From Coriobacteriales bacterium OH1046 (GTDB lineage: Bacteria > Actinomycetota > Coriobacteriia > Coriobacteriales > Atopobiaceae), in assembly GCA_004010535.1 (NCBI GenBank), contig RQYE01000001.1, positions 310,001 to 374,000 on the forward strand: a stretch of 64,000 bases of DNA, written 5' to 3'. Position 1 is the first letter of the stretch. Each line of letters opens with the position of its first letter. This document shows, in pieces, positions 51,481 through 60,675 of the stretch. Below the pieces are notes generated by a model. The model was not told the origin of the DNA. It was given only the letters and a program-made list of their open reading frames with translations, and searched no databases. Position numbers and translations under genes: made by a program.

Positions 51481-52880
51481 GAGATCTCCTCCCGTTTGGA
51501 TGCGAGTTCGGCCACTTCCTCCTCGATGTGGAAGCGCCAGACGACGATGAGCATGATCGCGGCAAAGATAAGCGGTGCCCAGCCCAGCAGGAAGTTCAGG
51601 GTGGGCACGACGGCGGCAGGCTGTGCGGGAAGGGAAGCGTCGAAGCCCGCGCGGGCGAGGAGGGCGCCGATCATCCACGTCACCCCGGACTGCGAGAGCT
51701 TTGCCGCGAGGTTGTCGACCGTCGAGACCATGGAGTCGAGGCGCCTGCCTTCCTTCGCCTCGACCAGATCGACGATGTTGTTGCGGTTGGTGTTCATCAT
51801 GATGAAGGTGACCGAGACGCCCATGCCCGTCACAGCCGCATTGGCGTAGAGCGCGGCGATGCTCGCGGGATCGAGGATGAACCAGACCTTGGAGGCGATC
51901 AGGAAGAGCGCACCTGCGATCATCGTGCGGCGACGACCCAGCTTGCGATCGATGGAGCCGACGAGCAGGCTCATGGAGAGCGAGACCGCAAGATAGGCGG
52001 CCTGTATGGGCGTAGCTGCAGCCGTGGAGCCGAGCGCATAGGTCGCGAAGTAGGTGAGGCAGGAGAGCAGCAGCGCATTGCCGCAGCCATAGCAGGCCAC
52101 GTAGATGGTATTGCGGATGAAGGAGGGGCACGAGATGAGCATGCGCACGACTTCGCGGAAGGGGATACGCTCCTCGTTATCCTCGACCTGGTGGACACGC
52201 TCCTTGGTGGTGGCGAAGTGGACGACGGCTCCCGCGATGCAGATGGCGCCCATCACGGATGCCGTGAGGATGAAGCCGCGGCCCGCAGCATCGGTGAGGT
52301 TACCCGAAACGTCCATGGCGCCGAAGACCTTGAGGAGCGGCAAGCAGGCGAGCGCGCCGATGGCGGTGCCGAGGCAGCCGCCCACGTTGCGGAAGACATT
52401 GAGGCTCCTGCGGTCGTCATCGCGATTGGTCGCGACGGAGCCCATCGAGTTGTACGGGATGCCGCAGAAGGTGTTGAAGGCCTCGAAGGCGAAATAGATG
52501 GCCTCCGCGACGACCGCCTTGAAGAGCTCGCTTCCGGGGAACGCCCAGAAGAGCGCCACGATGGAGATGGCCCAGGGCACCGCATAGAGGATGTAGGGAC
52601 GGATCTTCTCGCCGCTCTTGAAGCGGTGGTTCAAGGCCATGTAGCCGAGCAGCGGGTCGTTCACGGCATCCCACACGGTGCCGATGGCGAAGACCGTGCC
52701 TGCGACGCCCACGCTGATGCCCAGCACGTTGGTCAGGAAGAACAGGTAATAGAGGCTCTTGAACTGGTAGACGATATTGTCGGAGGTCGAGAAGGTCATG
52801 AAGCCGAGCTTCTCGACGAGCCCCATCTTCTCGGTGGTGGCGCTGATATGCATCTCGGTCGCCTTCGCTTCATTCGTCAT
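51477..52880 (-). CDS. GPH-family (glycoside-pentoside-hexuronide) cation symporter
   Basis: A 467-residue transporter with about 12 membrane helices. GTVWDAVNDPLLGYMALNHR and the following region are the GPH signature. GPH members usually carry sugars or glycosides with H+/Na+, but the neighbours here (hydrolase, M20 peptidase) suggest a conjugated or peptide-like substrate. Its ATG overlaps the alpha/beta hydrolase stop (ATGA). GAGGAG precedes the start. Confidence 0.87.
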   Translation of the reverse strand: MTNEAKATEMHISATTEKMGLVEKLGFMTFSTSDNIVYQFKSLYYLFFLTNVLGISVGVAGTVFAIGTVWDAVNDPLLGYMALNHRFKSGEKIRPYILYAVPWAISIVALFWAFPGSELFKAVVAEAIYFAFEAFNTFCGIPYNSMGSVATNRDDDRRSLNVFRNVGGCLGTAIGALACLPLLKVFGAMDVSGNLTDAAGRGFILTASVMGAICIAGAVVHFATTKERVHQVEDNEERIPFREVVRMLISCPSFIRNTIYVACYGCGNALLLSCLTYFATYALGSTAAATPIQAAYLAVSLSMSLLVGSIDRKLGRRRTMIAGALFLIASKVWFILDPASIAALYANAAVTGMGVSVTFIMMNTNRNNIVDLVEAKEGRRLDSMVSTVDNLAAKLSQSGVTWMIGALLARAGFDASLPAQPAAVVPTLNFLLGWAPLIFAAIMLIVVWRFHIEEEVAELASKREEIS

Positions 52881-53851
52881 ATGCGGCACTCCTCGCGCTC
52901 CTTGACGGCCATGAGCTTCTCGCGCAAGAGGCGCTTGAACTTCTCGGGCTCGTCGTTCATGGGATTGTGGCCCGAATGCTCGAACCAGATAAGATCCTTA
53001 TCGGGCGCCTCGATCATGTCGTACCACTCCTGCACGAGCTCGGAGGGCGTGTTCATGTCGAGGCGACCGTCGAAGATGTAGAAGGGGATGTCGAACTTCG
53101 TGCAGGTGGACGGAAAGTCCACGGCACCCACCTCGGGCCACATGACCGAGAGCACGCGCCTGTGCCCGGTGATGTAGCCCGCGAGGTCGAGAGGGCTGTA
53201 TTCCCCCGAGGCGAGGATGGGGATGACCATGCTCGCAAGGTAGCTGCGCTTGCCCTTGTCCCTGGAATAGCCGCCGTACCTCATCATGATGCGGCGCTGC
53301 ACCATCATGCCGTCGTAGCCGCCCTTGTACTGGCCGCGCACGGGAGGGCCCACCTCCTGGAGCTTCCTGATGGAATCCCCATCGCCTGCTGCACGGGCGG
53401 CATCGAGGGCGAACCCGTAGGAAAGCTCCTCGTTTCTGGCACCGTCGACCACCTGGCCGAAGCCCACGAAGGCGGCGATCCCAGCAGGATAGCGGTAGGC
53501 GAGCCAGGTGCCGAGCACGCTTCCCCAGCTGCCGCCGATCACGAAGATCCTATCCTTGCCGAAATGGGCGCGCAGCCACTCCACGAGCTCCGCCGCATCG
53601 TCGGTGAGCCTGCGGATGGTGAGGTCGGCATCCTTCACGCCCGAGGCCGAGCCGCCCGAGCCGCGCTGGTCCCAGGTGGCGATGGTGAAGCTGTCGAGCA
53701 GGTCGAGGTGGGCGGTCATGATGTTGTGGCGGTTGCAGACGCCGGGCCCTCCGTGCAAAAAGAGCAGCACGGGCTTGGACGTGTCGTTCGTCTTTATGTG
53801 GATGCGCTGCCTCGTGCCGCCGATCACGATCCTGGTGTTGATATCGATCAT
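52877..53851 (-). CDS. Alpha/beta hydrolase (proline iminopeptidase-like)
   Basis: A 324-residue serine hydrolase. Oxyanion region FLHGGPGV, nucleophile elbow GGSWGSVLGTW and the late His in EHSGHNPMND are seen; this is the HGGPG / GGSWGS type of prolyl aminopeptidases. It is cotranscribed with the GPH symporter, M20 and VOC genes, with ATGA overlaps. Its start overlaps the broken TetR gene end. Confidence 0.88.
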   Translation of the reverse strand: MIDINTRIVIGGTRQRIHIKTNDTSKPVLLFLHGGPGVCNRHNIMTAHLDLLDSFTIATWDQRGSGGSASGVKDADLTIRRLTDDAAELVEWLRAHFGKDRIFVIGGSWGSVLGTWLAYRYPAGIAAFVGFGQVVDGARNEELSYGFALDAARAAGDGDSIRKLQEVGPPVRGQYKGGYDGMMVQRRIMMRYGGYSRDKGKRSYLASMVIPILASGEYSPLDLAGYITGHRRVLSVMWPEVGAVDFPSTCTKFDIPFYIFDGRLDMNTPSELVQEWYDMIEAPDKDLIWFEHSGHNPMNDEPEKFKRLLREKLMAVKEREECRI

Positions 53852-54376
53852 CGCGCATCTCCCTCCGCCCTAATGGACCATCTCGCAGACGAAATCGGCA
53901 TTTGGGCAGGATCGGGCTTATAGCCGTCGAGCGCCCACGTGTAGAACAGATTGTACAGCCCACCGGAGAGAAAACTGCGACGAACCGCATCGTGCCCGCG
54001 CGCTCCTTCGACCCCGAAGGCCCGATCGAACTCCCCACGCACGATATCCATGCGCCCCGCATCGATAAGCAGGGAGACCAGATTGCGCTGCTCACGCATG
54101 TGCTCGAGCAGCATCGTCACATACGCGCGCGAGTCATACGCGCGCGGGCCGGACGCAATCGAAGCGAGGAAACCCTCGGTCAATCCGCGTGCATGGGCTT
54201 TCAAGGATATCGTCTTTAGAGTCGAAGCTGCGCTAAGAGGAGACGTGCGCCGCCTGGACCCCCACCGCTATCTCCGTCACCGAGATGGCGTCATAGGGTT
54301 TCTCGGCCATCAGCACGATAAGCGCCTGCGTGAGGCGCGTGCGGACCACCGTGTGGGCATTTCTCGTCTCCTCCAT
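53848..54376 (-). pseudogene. TetR-family regulator gene, disrupted
   Basis: N-terminal part from ATG 54376 (METR-like start, then RTRLTQALIVLMAEKPYDAI and SVTEIAV) is a TetR helix-turn-helix opening, but reads into a TAG 43 codons later, after HVSS. The rest of the HTH (RSFDSKDDIL) and the C-terminal domain (KAHARGLTEGFLASI... to 53848) are readable only after a stop and a frame change; one extra T at ATCCTTGAAA would explain the second. A stop plus a shift mean the repressor is likely lost, possibly leaving the hydrolase operon unregulated. Confidence 0.75.
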
Positions 54377-54514
54377 GAAACACTCCGACGACGCATATTC
54401 CATTTTGGTGCAGGAAACGATTGCAGGACGTCCGATCGCCGCGCTCGGTCATACTAACTTCTGTGACAAGTGTATCAAATCAGTGATTTTGCACGGGAAG
54501 AAAGGATGTGCACC

Positions 54515-55456
54515 ATGAACTACAAGAAGGTTACCGTAGCGGGCGGCGGTGTGCTGGGAAGCCAGATCGCCTTCCAGATCGCATACAGCGGATTCGCCGT
54601 CACCATCTGGCTCCGCGAGCCGGGCTCGATCGGTCGCTGCCAGCCCAAGCTCGACCGTCTCAAGGGCATCTACCTCGATACCCTCGAGGCCATGAAGACC
54701 GACCCCGCAGCCTATGCCTATGGGCTGCTTCCACGCGACCAGGTCACGCCGGAGGCTTGCGAAGCCGCCAAAGCGCGCGTCGAGAAAGCCTATGCCGACC
54801 TCAAGCTCACCACCTCATATGAAGAGGCCTTCTCCGATGCCGACTTCGTGATCGAGTCCATCGCCGAGAACCCGCAGGAGAAGATCGCCCTCTACACCGA
54901 GATGGCCAAGCACCTGCCCGAGAAGACCGTCGTGGCCACCAACTCCTCCACGATGCTGCCGAGCACGTTCGCCTCCTACACGGGCCGTCCGGAGAAATAT
55001 CTGGCCCTCCATTTCGCGAACAATATCTGGAAGCAGCCGACCGCCGAGGTCATGGTGCACGCAGGCACCGATCCCAGGTACTTCGATGAGGTCTTCGAAT
55101 TCGCCCAGGCTATCCGCATGGTACCGTTGAAAGTCATGAAGGAGCAGCCGGGCTATCTTTTGAATTCCATGCTCGTGCCCTTCCTCGGCGCTGCCGAATA
55201 CCTTTGGGCCGAGGGCATCGGCACACCCGAGGACATCGACCTCGCCTGGACCATGTCGACCGGCGCCCCCAACGGCCCGTTCCGCATCCTCGACGTCGTG
55301 GGCCTTACCACCGCCTACAACATCGGCATGATGAAGCCGGGTGCCGATGACCCCACCACCCCGCAGGGCAGGATATGCGCGCTGCTCAAAGAGAAAATCG
55401 ACCGCGGCGAGCTGGGCGTCAATGCAGGCAAGGGTTTCTACGATTACACGAAGTAG
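54515..55456 (+). CDS. 3-hydroxyacyl-CoA dehydrogenase family protein
   Basis: A 313-residue NAD-dependent dehydrogenase. Rossmann motif VAGGGVLGSQIAFQIAYSG; the catalytic His lies in LALHFANNIW with the Glu in AEVMVH, and the C-terminal domain has GYLLNSMLVPFLGAAEYL. ATG 54515 has GAAAGG upstream; ATG 54506 is too close to it. Divergent from the TetR remnant, and ended by a strong terminator. It may act in beta-oxidation-like or butyrate-type chemistry; the acyl substrate is unknown. Confidence 0.88.
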   Translation: MNYKKVTVAGGGVLGSQIAFQIAYSGFAVTIWLREPGSIGRCQPKLDRLKGIYLDTLEAMKTDPAAYAYGLLPRDQVTPEACEAAKARVEKAYADLKLTTSYEEAFSDADFVIESIAENPQEKIALYTEMAKHLPEKTVVATNSSTMLPSTFASYTGRPEKYLALHFANNIWKQPTAEVMVHAGTDPRYFDEVFEFAQAIRMVPLKVMKEQPGYLLNSMLVPFLGAAEYLWAEGIGTPEDIDLAWTMSTGAPNGPFRILDVVGLTTAYNIGMMKPGADDPTTPQGRICALLKEKIDRGELGVNAGKGFYDYTK

Positions 55457-55483
55457 AGCAACGGAACGCACATACGGCACGGC

Positions 55484-55531
55484 AAACGGCACGGCGCCCG
55501 GGATACCCGCATCCCGGGCGCCGTGCCGTTT
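55484..55531. terminator. Bidirectional terminator with 21-bp perfect stem
   Basis: Arms 55484-55504 and 55511-55531 pair perfectly over 21 bp with an ACCCGC loop and AAA/TTT at the base. It lies between convergent genes, so it can end both transcripts. Confidence 0.9.
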
Positions 55532-55552
55532 GATAGTCCCTTTTGCCCGCGC

Positions 55553-56965
55553 CTAGCGCACGGCGAGCTCTTCGCCCATCAGAAGCCCCATGACGCTCGA
55601 CATCATGAGCCCACGCGTCCAGCCCGAGCTGTCACCTAGACAGTGAAGCCGTGCGATAGTGGTGTCCAAGTGCCCGTCCATCACCACGCGGTTGCTGTAG
55701 AACTTGAGCTCGGGTGCGTAGAGCAGGGTCTCCTCGGAGGCGAAACCGGGAACCACCACGTCGACCGCCTTGATGAACTCGATGATATCGGTCATGGCGC
55801 GGTATGGCATGGCGGAGGTGATATCCCCGGGTTCGGCGTCGGCAAGCGTGGGCGCGACGTTGCTGCGCGAGAGCTCCTCGCGCCAGGTCCGCTTTCCGTC
55901 GAGGATGTCGCCGAGGCGTTGCACGAGGATATGACCGTTGCCGAGCATGTTCACAAGCTGGCCCACCTGCCGCGAATAGGCGATGGGTCGGTTGAACGGT
56001 GCGCGGAAATGCTGCGTGGCGAGCACGGCGAGGTTGGTGTTGGCGCTCTTGCTGTCCTTGTAGGAATGCCCGTTCACCACGGCGAGATCGCCGTCGTAGT
56101 TCTCCTGGCTCACGAAGCCGCCCGGATTCTGGCAGAATGTGCGCACCTTGTCGCGGAAGGGCAAGGGATAGCCCACGAGCTTGCTCTCGTAGAGGACGTT
56201 GTTCACATCGTCGAGCACCTCGTTGCGCACCTCCACGCGTACGCCCATGTCCATAGGGCCGGACTCGTGGGCGATTCCGTGGCGCTCGCAGAGCTCGTCG
56301 AGCCACGCGGCGCCGCGGCGTCCCGTGGCAACAACCGTCTCCTTGGAACTGATCTCGCACGTGCCCGTGGGCCCGCAGACAACGGCACCCCGGCAGATAC
56401 CCTCCTCGACGAGCAGATCGGTGCAGTCGTGCTCGAAGAGCAGCTCGACGCCCGCCTCTACAAGATGGCGCTCGATACGGCCATAGAGACCCTGCGCACG
56501 CTCGGTCCCCAGATGGCGTATGGGGCAATCGAGGAGCTTGAGACCCGCGCGGATGGCACGGCGGCGGATATCGGCCACCTGATCGGGATGCCCGACGCCC
56601 TCCACATGCTCGTCCGCCCCGAACTCGAGGTAGATCGCATCGCAGCGGCCGATCATCTCCTGGGCGAATTCCGTGCCGATAAGCTCGGGGAGATCCCCGC
56701 CCACCTCGTGGGAGAGCGAGAGTTTGCCGTCGGAGAACGCGCCGGCACCCGAGAAACCCGTGGTGATGCGGCAGGGATCGCAGTGCACGCACACCCCCGT
56801 CGTGGTCTTGGGGCAGAAGCGCTCCTCGATCGCGCGACCCTTCTCGACCATGACGATATGGCGGGCGGCGCCGGATCGGAGCAATCCGAGCGCGCAGAAG
56901 ATGCCTGCGGGGCCTGCGCCGACGATGAGGACATCGCAAGCCTTGCGTGCGGTTTCGGATTCCAT
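55553..56965 (-). CDS. NAD(P)/FAD-dependent oxidoreductase
   Basis: A 470-residue flavoprotein of the COG2509 type. N-terminal VLIVGAGPAGIFCALGLL binds FAD; GFSGAGAFSDGKLSLS follows, and CVHCDPC may be a redox or metal site. The family is uncharacterised; it is widespread in anaerobes. ATG 56965 chosen for the GGGAGGGC upstream. Convergent with the hydroxyacyl-CoA dehydrogenase gene. Confidence 0.85.
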   Translation of the reverse strand: MESETARKACDVLIVGAGPAGIFCALGLLRSGAARHIVMVEKGRAIEERFCPKTTTGVCVHCDPCRITTGFSGAGAFSDGKLSLSHEVGGDLPELIGTEFAQEMIGRCDAIYLEFGADEHVEGVGHPDQVADIRRRAIRAGLKLLDCPIRHLGTERAQGLYGRIERHLVEAGVELLFEHDCTDLLVEEGICRGAVVCGPTGTCEISSKETVVATGRRGAAWLDELCERHGIAHESGPMDMGVRVEVRNEVLDDVNNVLYESKLVGYPLPFRDKVRTFCQNPGGFVSQENYDGDLAVVNGHSYKDSKSANTNLAVLATQHFRAPFNRPIAYSRQVGQLVNMLGNGHILVQRLGDILDGKRTWREELSRSNVAPTLADAEPGDITSAMPYRAMTDIIEFIKAVDVVVPGFASEETLLYAPELKFYSNRVVMDGHLDTTIARLHCLGDSSGWTRGLMMSSVMGLLMGEELAVR

Positions 56966-57146
56966 GGCAGCGCCCTCCCTGCCGGCTGCTCGCCGAGACG
57001 ATGGATTCGGGAATATCACCGATTGCTATCGTACACCCGGAAGCCGGGGTCGAGGACGTGGGCGCTTTCTCCCATGCGGGCTCGCGGCGGCTTCGCGGAA
57101 AGGGCCTGGGAGCTGCGCATGGGAGCCTAGCCGGGTAGTCCGCCGA

Positions 57147-59117
57147 TCACATCAGCGAGCAGATGTTCTTGGCGAACTCCACGGGGTCATCGACGGGAAG
57201 TCCCTCCACGAGCAGCGCCTGGTCATAGAGGAGGTTCGCATAGAGGGCGAGCTTATCGTCCTCCCCCGCCGCGTGCACGGCGACGAGCTTGGCGAAGACC
57301 GGGTGCTGGGCATTGAGCTCGAGCACGCGCTCGGCCTTGGGCATCATGCCGGCATCGGGGCCCTTCATCATCACGCGTTCCATCTCGAGCGAGATCGGAC
57401 CCTGCGCGGTGATGCACGCAGGCGCATCGGTGAGGTTGGCCGAGACGCGAACCGCCGAGACCTTCTCCCCGAGCGCCTTCACCATAGCTTCGAACAACGC
57501 CTCGTTCTCCTTGGTCGACTGCTCAGCGGCGGACTTCTCCTCCTCGGTGGCAAGGTCGAGATCGGCCGTGGCGACGTTGGCGAGCTCGAGCTCGCGCGCG
57601 TCTTCGACGGGGCTCTCGCCCTCGGCCGCAGCGGTCACGGGGCGGTAGCTGCGCATGGTCTGGAGCATGAACTCGTCGATATCCTGCGTGCAGAGCAGCA
57701 CGTCGTACCCGCGCCCGAGGGCGCTCGTCACGGCGGGAAGCTTCCCGAGCCGCTCGCGCGAATCTCCTGCGGCATAGAGGATCTTGTCCTGCCCCTCCTT
57801 CATCGCCGAGGCGTACTCGCCGAGCGTGCGCCACCTCTCCTCGCGCGCGGACCAGAAGAGCAGCAGGTCGGCAAGGTCGCCTGCCTTGGCACCGTAGCTC
57901 TCGTAGATGCCGAACTTGAGCCCGCGTCCGAAGTTCTCGAAGAACGTCTCGTAGACCGTACGCTCATCGGCGAGCATGGCAGCGAGCTCGTCGTGGATCT
58001 TGCGCTCCACGCGTTTGGCGATGGCGCGCAGCTGGCGGTTCTGCTGCAGCGTCTCGCGTGAGATGTTGAGGGCGACATCCGGCGAGTCCACCACGCCGCG
58101 CACGAAGTTGTAGTAGTCGGGCAGCAGGTCGGAGCACTTCTCCTGGATGAGCACGTTCGACGAGTAGAGTGCGAGGCCCTTCTCGTAGTCTTTGCTGTAG
58201 AGGTCGAAAGGCGCACGACCGGGGATGAAGAGCAGCACGTCGTAGGAGAGCGCCCCCTCGGCATGGAACGAGATGGTGCGCGCGGGAGCCTCCCAATCGT
58301 GGAAGGTGGCCTTGTAGAACTCGTCGTAGTCGGTCTGCTCAACCTCCGAGCTGCGCTTCTTCCAGATGGGCGTCATGGAGTTGAGCGTCTCGAGTTCCTG
58401 GTACTGCTCGTATTGCGGCGTGTAGTCATCGCCCGCATCATCCGGCTTGGGCAGCTGGCGACTCTTGGTGGCCATCATCTGGACCGGATGGCGCACGTAG
58501 TTGGAGTAGCGCTTCACGAGGTCGCGCAGGCCCCATTCCGAGAGGAACTTGTCGAGATCCTCGTCCTCGCCGCTCGCGCGCAAGAACAGCGTGACATCGG
58601 TGCCGTGATCGGCCGCGCCGTCGCGCTCGCCCGCCTTGGCCGCCTCGATGGTGTAGCCCCGGATGCCATCGGACTCCCACGCGAAGGCTTGGTCGGCGCC
58701 GAAAGCGCGGCTCACCACGCGCACGCGGGAGGCGACCATGAAGCTCGAGTAGAAACCCACGCCGAACTGGCCGATGATGTCGATATCCGCTCCCTGGTGC
58801 TCGGCATTCTCATCCTTGAAGGCCTCGGAGCCGGAGTGCGCGATGGTACCGAGGTTCTTGTCGAGCTCGGACTCGGTCATGCCGATGCCGTTATCGCTCA
58901 CGGTGATGGTGCGGGCGTCCTTATCGAAGGAGAGGCGGATGGCCAGATCCTCCTCGCCCAACTGAACCGAGGGATCGGTGAGCGCCTTGAACGAGAGTTT
59001 GTCGATGGCGTCGCTCGCATTGGAGACGAGCTCGCGCAGGAAGATCTCACGATTGGTGTAGATGGAGTTGATCATGAGGTCGAGGAGTTTCTTGCTCTCG
59101 GTCTTGAATTGGCGCAT
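57147..59117 (-). CDS. htpG: Hsp90 chaperone
   Basis: A 656-residue HtpG. The GHKL ATPase domain shows RELVSNASDAIDKL, DNGIGMT and GQFGVGFYSSFMV; the C-terminal dimerisation domain follows. AAGGAAG lies upstream of the ATG. It assists folding under stress. It stands alone here, 74-bp repeat copy 3 lying about 114 bp upstream. Confidence 0.96.
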   Translation of the reverse strand: MRQFKTESKKLLDLMINSIYTNREIFLRELVSNASDAIDKLSFKALTDPSVQLGEEDLAIRLSFDKDARTITVSDNGIGMTESELDKNLGTIAHSGSEAFKDENAEHQGADIDIIGQFGVGFYSSFMVASRVRVVSRAFGADQAFAWESDGIRGYTIEAAKAGERDGAADHGTDVTLFLRASGEDEDLDKFLSEWGLRDLVKRYSNYVRHPVQMMATKSRQLPKPDDAGDDYTPQYEQYQELETLNSMTPIWKKRSSEVEQTDYDEFYKATFHDWEAPARTISFHAEGALSYDVLLFIPGRAPFDLYSKDYEKGLALYSSNVLIQEKCSDLLPDYYNFVRGVVDSPDVALNISRETLQQNRQLRAIAKRVERKIHDELAAMLADERTVYETFFENFGRGLKFGIYESYGAKAGDLADLLLFWSAREERWRTLGEYASAMKEGQDKILYAAGDSRERLGKLPAVTSALGRGYDVLLCTQDIDEFMLQTMRSYRPVTAAAEGESPVEDARELELANVATADLDLATEEEKSAAEQSTKENEALFEAMVKALGEKVSAVRVSANLTDAPACITAQGPISLEMERVMMKGPDAGMMPKAERVLELNAQHPVFAKLVAVHAAGEDDKLALYANLLYDQALLVEGLPVDDPVEFAKNICSLM

Positions 59118-59230
59118 GGTCGATCGCTTCCTTCCGGGCTGTTGCGGGCGAAACCTGCCGCTCGATAGATGACATGGATGCTTATACCCAAGTTGGACGG
59201 TTCGGATACCCCAGCACCGTGCGCTTGCAA

Positions 59231-59304
59231 TAGCATACACTCCAGGGGCTTTCCTGCTGTTTTTTCTAGAAGAAAGGCCCGTTGAGCTTCTAAAGTGTAT
59301 GTTA
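59231..59304. repeat. 74-bp palindromic repeat, copy 3
   Basis: TAGCATACACT ... AGTGTATGTTA, 74 bp, inner TTTTTTCTAGAAGAAA. Its last bases (TTA at 59302-59304) are the TAA stop of the DUF559-like gene. Confidence 0.9.
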
Positions 59305-60531
59305 ATCGCTCGCAACCGACACGATCCTAGGGTCACCGTCCTCCTCCTCGAACCTCACAACCGCCTCAGCAAGCGAGATACCGAGCTCCCGCGCATCCAC
59401 AATCCCACGCTTGCCGCGCAGGCCGGGCATGAGCGAGCAGATAAGGCCATGGCGCGCCCGGGAGATCCGTTCGTTTCCCAATGCAACCCGCTGAGCGAGC
59501 AGATCGTGCCGCCCCGCACGCTCGATCGCCTCGACCACCTGCCCCATCGCCCGTTCGAAACCGCCCCGATCGAGCAGATCCTCCTTGGTGATGGAGAAGA
59601 CCGTGAGTCCGAGCAGCATAAGGTCGCGGTCCCTGCGCTTGTCCGCGACGATGCGCGCGCGGGAGTCGGCCATCGCTTCGGCGAACTCACGCGCCAGGGC
59701 AGCGTTTCCCGGATCCCTGTCCAACGCGACCGCAGCACGGGCGATCTCGGACAGGCGGAAATGGTCCTCGCCGTCGTAGTTCAGGCCCACATTCGTTCCT
59801 CGGAACATGATGTCGGGCACACGCGAGCCCGCATCGCTCAAGCGGGAGAGGCGCTCGCCCAGCTCCTTGCGCGGGTTGAGGTCGATAGGACCCAGATCGA
59901 GCCCCAGCTTATCCACCAGCAATACTGCAAGGGCGGCAACGAGCGCCTCCGCAGGCGACCAGGCGTTCTCGGCAATGAGATCGATGGCCGCGAGCGCCTG
60001 CCGGGATCCGCGAACCTCATGGGCTTCCCGCGCGTATGCCCTCAGCTTGGCAACGGTAGTCACCGGCGCGATACCGTAGACCGCATCGCCATTGCGCGGG
60101 TTTTCCGCCGCGCGGGAGAAGCACCCGCAGAGCTCCATTCCCACCAGCACATGGTCGATGGGATCCATCGCACGCGCAAGCTCGATGAACAGGAGTTCAG
60201 GGCAGCTCACGGCGATACCGTTGCCCACATCGACGAACGACCCTTTGGGAAGGGCCCCCGAGACAACCGTGCTCTTGGTACCGGCCACCTGCAAACGCAG
60301 GTCCTTTTCGGGTACGAGGACATCGAGCGGACGGGTTGGCGAGAACTCCCCCGCCGTGCCGAGGAAGGCGAGCTGCTCGGCGATCCTCTTGCGCGTCCAC
60401 CGGTGCATCGGCCCCGGATCGGGCGGCAGCATAGCGCAGCGCCTTGCCAAGCCGACTTTGATCTTGCCGCACCTGATGGCACGGATTATGTGAAGCGCGG
60501 TGAGCGAACCGAGGGTCAGACGCACGGGCAT
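59302..60531 (-). CDS. DUF559 / AbiEi-like protein, paralogue of the 12796-13833 gene
   Basis: About 409 residues. PLDVLVPEKDLRL and SFVDVGNGIAVSCPELLF match the N-terminal half of the paralogue; SPAEALVAALAVLLV and PDIMFRGTNVGLNYDGEDHF, then DKRRDRDLMLLGLTVFSI, match its nuclease-like part. The acidic residue before YDG is Asn here (NYDG not EYDG), so nuclease activity may be lost or changed. The gene is exactly bracketed by 74-bp repeats, one supplying the stop codon. Starts at ATG 60549 or GTG 60525 are alternatives. Function unknown. Confidence 0.6.
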   Translation of the reverse strand: MPVRLTLGSLTALHIIRAIRCGKIKVGLARRCAMLPPDPGPMHRWTRKRIAEQLAFLGTAGEFSPTRPLDVLVPEKDLRLQVAGTKSTVVSGALPKGSFVDVGNGIAVSCPELLFIELARAMDPIDHVLVGMELCGCFSRAAENPRNGDAVYGIAPVTTVAKLRAYAREAHEVRGSRQALAAIDLIAENAWSPAEALVAALAVLLVDKLGLDLGPIDLNPRKELGERLSRLSDAGSRVPDIMFRGTNVGLNYDGEDHFRLSEIARAAVALDRDPGNAALAREFAEAMADSRARIVADKRRDRDLMLLGLTVFSITKEDLLDRGGFERAMGQVVEAIERAGRHDLLAQRVALGNERISRARHGLICSLMPGLRGKRGIVDARELGISLAEAVVRFEEEDGDPRIVSVASD

Positions 60532-60560
60532 CCCTTCCAGGAAGATCATTCTCCTTCAAA

Positions 60561-60634
60561 TAACATACACTTTAAGATGACAACTGCGGCTTCTCCTAGA
60601 AGAAACCGCAGGATAGCCGGTAATGTGTATGTTA
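60561..60634. repeat. 74-bp palindromic repeat, copy 4
   Basis: TAACATACACTTTA ... TGTGTATGTTA, 74 bp, inner TTCTCCTAGAAGAAAC. Located 11 bp upstream of the earliest start of the DUF559-like gene and 41 bp after the PaaK-like stop. Confidence 0.9.
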
Positions 60635-60675
60635 ATTTCCAACGAGAAGGTCTCGGGGTGCCGCCCGCCGCCTCC

